A stretch of 9,314 bases of DNA from Bacteroidota bacterium (GTDB taxonomy: Bacteria > Bacteroidota > Bacteroidia > Chitinophagales > UBA2359), in contig JAHDCM010000019.1 in assembly GCA_020629895.1 (NCBI GenBank), positions 1 through 9,314 on the forward strand, in the 5' to 3' direction. The position numbers and the translations under genes are program-made. The notes below the pieces were generated by a model. That model searched no databases, was not told where the DNA came from, and worked only from the letters and a program-made list of their open reading frames with translations. This document shows positions 6,858 to 9,314 of this stretch, one piece after another; the stretch's first letter is position 1; each line of letters begins with the position of its first letter.

Positions 6858-7598
6858 ATGAACCATAACACACCCTCCAATAAAGGAAAGCTCTATCTTA
6901 TTCCCACCTTACTAGGAGGGACTGATACGAGTATATTGCCTCCACAGTTGCTACAAGTCGCTGAAGATATAGATGTATATATTGTCGAAAATGTACGCAG
7001 TGCTAGGCGATTTTTAGTCAAACTCGGTATTAAAAAGATAGGAAAGGTGATTGATGAGCTTACTTTCCATCAGATGGATAAGCATACCGATCCTCAAAAA
7101 TTTAGAAAATTCTTGCAGGCTGCTTTAGATGGTCAGCACATCGGCTTATTGTCTGAAGCAGGTTGCCCTGCTATTGCCGATCCAGGTGCTACGGTGGTAC
7201 GAGCCGCCCACGAAAAAGGTGTGGAGGTCATTCCACTGGTTGGTCCCTCCTCCCTTATGATGGCACTTATGGCATCGGGTATGAATGGACAACAATTCAC
7301 CTTTCACGGTTATCTGCCCATTCAAAAAGGAGAGCGAATCAAATACTTGCAGCGCATTGCTGCCCACGCCTCTAAAACAGGCGAAACCCAACTCTTTATC
7401 GAAGCTCCCTACCGCAATCGCCCCCTCATCGACGACCTCTTCCAGCATCTTCGCCCCGAAACCCGCCTCTGTATTGCTGCCGATATAAGTCTTCCTTCCC
7501 AATATATACACACCTACACCATCGCCGAATGGCGCAAAAAGAAACGCAATATGCCCGATTTGCATAAGCGACCAGCAGTATATGTGGTGGGGAGATAA
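6858..7598 (+). CDS. RsmI-like SAM-dependent methyltransferase (tetrapyrrole methylase fold)
   Basis: The 246-residue protein belongs to the tetrapyrrole-methylase superfamily and resembles RsmI, which 2'-O-methylates C1402 of 16S rRNA. Visible motifs are LYLIPTLLGG (12-21), LLSEAGCPAIADPG (97-110, corresponding to VSDAGTPLISDPG in RsmI), IPLVGPSSLMMALMASG (125-141), FTFHGYLP (147-154) and LFIEAPYRN (179-187, where RsmI has a YESPHR-like motif). It is shorter than typical RsmI (about 280 residues) and lacks its C-terminal extension. The SEAGCPA and EAPYR variants mark it as the divergent paralogue that many Bacteroidota carry, as I recall, beside a true RsmI. The target is therefore uncertain: rRNA is likely, C1402 not assured. 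It is the second gene after the small lipoprotein. Its last third is unusually C-rich on the coding strand (67 C against 26 G at 7381-7560, hand count). Confidence 0.85.
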   Translation: MNHNTPSNKGKLYLIPTLLGGTDTSILPPQLLQVAEDIDVYIVENVRSARRFLVKLGIKKIGKVIDELTFHQMDKHTDPQKFRKFLQAALDGQHIGLLSEAGCPAIADPGATVVRAAHEKGVEVIPLVGPSSLMMALMASGMNGQQFTFHGYLPIQKGERIKYLQRIAAHASKTGETQLFIEAPYRNRPLIDDLFQHLRPETRLCIAADISLPSQYIHTYTIAEWRKKKRNMPDLHKRPAVYVVGR

Positions 7599-7673
7599 TG
7601 CTCAAATAATAAAAGAAGAAAGCAGTAAGATATTGCTACATCAATTTCGTTTTATTGGATGTGTGATTTCATC

Positions 7674-7706
7674 GTCTACCGCGTAAGGGATAGTAGCGGT
7701 AGCTTG
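7674..7706 (+). repeat. 33-bp dispersed repeat, copy 2 (inverted partner at 12-44)
   Basis: It starts GTCTACCGCGTAAGGGATAG and ends GTAGCTTG. It is the reverse complement of 12-44 with one mismatch. It opens the repeat-rich spacer 7599-8131, in which I see no gene: the short open frames there lack coding character. Confidence 0.8.
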
Positions 7707-7798
7707 CCGAAGTACACAGCTTGTGAGGCTTTTGCTGGCAGGGCTGACAGCGGCAAGACACTGCCAGCAAATATAGCCGAACAGCTTGTGTACGAGGC
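7706..7798. repeat. Hairpin flanked by imperfect direct repeats
   Basis: TTTGCTGGCAG (7731-7741) is a perfect inverted repeat of CTGCCAGCAAA (7761-7771) with a 19-base loop. On each side lies a version of GCCGAA...CAGCTTGTG...AGGC: 7706-7729 on the left and 7776-7798 on the right. The exact shared core is ACAGCTTGTG (7716-7725 and 7781-7790). GTACAC (7712-7717) can also pair with GTGTAC (7788-7793). The form is that of a small non-coding palindromic element bounded by duplicated DNA. Confidence 0.65.
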
Positions 7799-7822
7799 AA
7801 CTACAAGCGGATAGCCCGACCT

Positions 7823-7892
7823 GGAACAGGGATTGAGGGACAGGGGGATTGAAGGTTTAAGGGATAAGGTACGGCTGTGATAACCCTGTTCC
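7823..7892. repeat. 9-bp inverted repeat with long spacer
   Basis: GGAACAGGG (7823-7831) and CCCTGTTCC (7884-7892) are exact inverted copies separated by 52 G-rich bases. This may be part of the neighbouring repeat mosaic. No function is evident. Confidence 0.4.
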
Positions 7893-7979
7893 CGAAACAC
7901 CTGTGGAAGGGTACGCCCAGATAATCAATGATTGAGTCTGTGAATTGGGGGATAGGGTTTAAATCGTGAATCGTTGTAT

Positions 7980-8007
7980 CTTGAGACGTTTTACAAAACG
8001 TCTGTAC
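7980..8007. repeat. 28-bp palindromic dispersed repeat, copy 2
   Basis: The core AGACGTTTTACAAAACGTCT (7984-8003) has perfect arms around a central AC. It matches the copy at 6652-6679 in reverse orientation, with three differences in 28. It lies about 125 bases before the plug-protein start. Nearby are several short AATCGT units (7961-8036), and no clear promoter was found between 7599 and 8131. Confidence 0.85.
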
Positions 8008-8131
8008 CCATTCATCGTTCCATCGTAAATCGTTCAAACGTCCATTACTAAAAAATAAGCTCCTTCCTTTCGTCTGATAAGCAGAACTTTATACATCCAA
8101 CCTACCTTTTTCATTTAAATAATTATAGATC

Positions 8132-8833
8132 ATGAGAACATGGATATTTTATTTGACTTGCCTTTGGGCATTGATAAGTATGAGTATGTGTACACTGGCG
8201 GTGCAGGCGAATAGTGGGGAGATTGCGGGGGTGGTGCGCGGTACAGAAGAGGCTGAAACCTTGATTGGGGTGCATGTGCAAATTGTGGAGGGGCCTGCAA
8301 AGCAAGGGGCGATTACTGATGCAGATGGTTATTACTCCTTGAAGCCACTGCCTGCGGGTACTTATACGCTGGAGTTTTCGTATATCGGGAAGGCAAAGTT
8401 GATTAAGAAGGATATTATAGTAGGGATTGACCAAATTATAATGATGGATGTTGAATTGACGAATAGTAATGTATTGGGTATGTTTGTGGTAGAAGGGTAT
8501 GAGGTGCCTTTATTGGAGCCAGGTAAGCCTGTTGGGGTGCAGATGACGGCAAAAGAGATTCAAAAAATGCCTACGCGCAATGTGAATGATATGATTGCTA
8601 CGGCTACGGGAGTATTTCAGGATGATTTGGGGGCGAGTTTTAATGTGCGAGGTGGGCGTACTGGTACGACCTTATTTTTGATTGATGGTGTGAAGGCGGA
8701 GTCGAGTACGGGAGTACCTGCGAATGCGATTCGTTCGATGCAGATTTTGACAGGTGGTATTCCTGCTAGATATGGCGATTCGACAGGTGGTGTAGTGGTG
8801 ATTGAGACGCGATCGTACACGCAGGGTTGGTAA
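8132..8833 (+). CDS. Barrel-less TonB-receptor N-terminus: regulatory-like domain plus plug domain
   Basis: The 233-residue product starts with a signal peptide (1-26, ending AVQA), followed by a carboxypeptidase-regulatory-like beta-sandwich (about 29-109: GEIAGVV, LIGVHVQIVEG, DADGYYSLKPLPAGTYTLEFSYIG). A linker with FVVEGYEVPL then leads to a TonB plug domain (about 135-227) with IQKMPTRNVNDMIATATGV, NVRGGRTGTTLFLIDGV and GGIPARYGDSTGGVVVIETRS. In SusC/RagA and other TonB-dependent receptors this arrangement is followed by a beta-barrel of 500 or more residues. Here a stop comes six residues after the plug, and only 14 bases separate it from the convergent gene, so no barrel is encoded downstream. 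It should be exported to the periplasm. It may be a genuine stand-alone plug-type protein, since the cut falls at the domain boundary, or a truncated receptor. The coding strand is markedly G-rich (48 G against 17 C at 8161-8280). The start is the ATG directly before the signal peptide. Confidence 0.85.
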   Translation: MRTWIFYLTCLWALISMSMCTLAVQANSGEIAGVVRGTEEAETLIGVHVQIVEGPAKQGAITDADGYYSLKPLPAGTYTLEFSYIGKAKLIKKDIIVGIDQIIMMDVELTNSNVLGMFVVEGYEVPLLEPGKPVGVQMTAKEIQKMPTRNVNDMIATATGVFQDDLGASFNVRGGRTGTTLFLIDGVKAESSTGVPANAIRSMQILTGGIPARYGDSTGGVVVIETRSYTQGW

Positions 8834-8847
8834 AATTATGCAACTTT

Positions 8848-9314
8848 TTACTCCACCACTATTTTACTGATCCAAGTTCTATTTTTTCCTTTGAAATGTA
8901 TCAGATAAATGCCAGGGGGCAACACTTCTATACGGAGGTGTTGCCCTTTTTTATAGTTTGTATGGATGATCTCTTTTCCATTGATGGTGTATATTGATAA
9001 TTGTCCAGGTGTTTCTTCTTCGATGGTAATGAAACTGTTGGCAGGAGAAGGGTAGATAGTAGGTGGAGCAACTAAGTGTTCTTCTGGAATGCCAGCAATA
9101 AACCCATCCCAATAGGTGAGTAAATAGGTTTTATTGCTGACTTTTTGATTGGCCTCCATGCCTCCTGCGATGATGAATTGATCGGGAGCGATGGTGGCAA
9201 TGCCTCGTAAATCCATAACGGAAATAGGAAAATCATTATTTTCTGTAAATACCCCATTATAAGGACGGTAGTAGAGAATACGTTGATAGGGTGGGACACC
9301 TCCACTGCCATTGT
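8848..9314 (-). CDS. Kelch-like secreted protein with T9SS sorting domain, 3' part only
   Basis: The frame is open from the window edge to a TAA at 8848, so the 5' part lies outside; about 155 residues are visible. The upstream portion reads VPPYQRILYYRPYNGVFTEN, then DLRGIATIAPDQFIIAGGME and NKTYLLTYWDGF, with the 'IIAGG...T' pattern and repeat-like strands of Kelch-type beta-propellers. The final 75 residues are a T9SS type A sorting domain: PTIYPSPANSFITIEEE, GQLSIYTINGKEII, LPPGIYLIHFKGKNRTWISK. The protein is therefore probably secreted or surface-anchored through T9SS. An ATG at 9216 is internal, not the start, because the reading frame and propeller-like sequence continue upstream of it. 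The gene converges with the plug gene, 14 bases apart, and contains that gene's apparent terminator. Confidence 0.8.
   Translation of the reverse strand, partial: NGSGGVPPYQRILYYRPYNGVFTENNDFPISVMDLRGIATIAPDQFIIAGGMEANQKVSNKTYLLTYWDGFIAGIPEEHLVAPPTIYPSPANSFITIEEETPGQLSIYTINGKEIIHTNYKKGQHLRIEVLPPGIYLIHFKGKNRTWISKIVVE
8917..8952 (+). terminator. Intrinsic terminator for the plug gene, inside the convergent coding sequence
   Basis: GGGCAACACTT (8917-8927) pairs with AGGTGTTGCCC (8936-8946), with one G-T, around the loop CTATACGG. Six T follow on the plus strand. It lies 84 bases beyond the plug-gene stop, and in the minus frame it encodes part of the T9SS sorting domain (KKGQHLRIEVLPPG). The T-run is only on the plus strand. 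No other hairpin is seen between 8833 and 8917. Confidence 0.75.

Noticed and set aside
7146..7565. 139-codon open frame on the minus strand within the methyltransferase gene
   Set aside because: The plus-strand frame carries clear methyltransferase motifs over the same bases; the minus frame shows none. It is a shadow of the real gene.
7621..7637. Hairpin AGCAGTA/TATTGCT shortly after the methyltransferase stop, as its terminator
   Set aside because: The stem is weak with one G-T pair, and the T-rich stretch begins only after ten more mixed bases. Too poor to call.
7870..7885. TGTGATAA-like sequence as a DnaA box near the composition switch
   Set aside because: It lacks one base of the TGTGGATAA consensus and stands alone; no cluster was found.
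7676..8037. Two overlapping minus-strand open frames in the 7599-8131 spacer
   Set aside because: They run across the dispersed repeat and hairpins, have Ser/Pro/Leu-rich translations of repeat DNA and no recognisable domain.
9072..9311. 79-codon minus-strand open frame in another frame of the last gene
   Set aside because: The overlapping frame holds a T9SS sorting domain and propeller-like sequence continuous to the edge; this one has no sensible composition.

Overview
The window looks like chromosomal DNA from a low-GC member of the Bacteroidota. The evidence is two surface or secreted proteins with C-terminal type IX secretion (T9SS) sorting domains, a TonB plug with a carboxypeptidase-regulatory-like N-domain, a small Cys lipoprotein, a -7 box of the TAnnTTTG type upstream of typA, and the absence of Shine-Dalgarno sequences at sensible distances. 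Gene content and repeat-rich spacers would suit the Saprospiria, but that placement is a guess. No tRNA, rRNA, CRISPR array, transposase or phage gene was seen.

Layout. 1-247: gene-free spacer built from repeats and hairpins. 248-2053 (-): the ribosome-associated GTPase TypA/BipA. 2054-2422: divergent spacer with the typA -7 box. 2423-2776 (+): a small phasin-like coiled-coil protein with a Lys/Thr/Ala tail, closed by a strong terminator at 2822-2855. Three genes then run on the minus strand: a GT-B glycosyltransferase (6481-5363), an unrecognised 87-residue protein (5237-4974), and a secreted neutral sphingomyelinase-like phosphodiesterase with Ig-like modules and a T9SS tail (4934-2859). 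Diverging from them on the plus strand is a two-gene unit: a 50-residue lipoprotein (6699-6851) and an RsmI-like SAM methyltransferase (6858-7598). 7599-8131 is a second gene-free, repeat-rich spacer. 8132-8833 (+) encodes a TonB-receptor N-terminus (signal peptide, regulatory domain, plug) that stops where the beta-barrel should begin. 8848 to the window edge (-) is the 3' part of a Kelch-like protein with a T9SS tail.

The genes do not form one obvious pathway. TypA and the methyltransferase are translation-related housekeeping genes. The sphingomyelinase-like enzyme, the Kelch-like protein and the plug protein belong to the cell envelope or exterior. The most unusual points are the barrel-less plug protein, the T9SS-routed sphingomyelinase homologue, a plus-strand terminator lying inside the coding sequence of the convergent minus-strand gene, and two families of dispersed repeats with inverted copies in different spacers.
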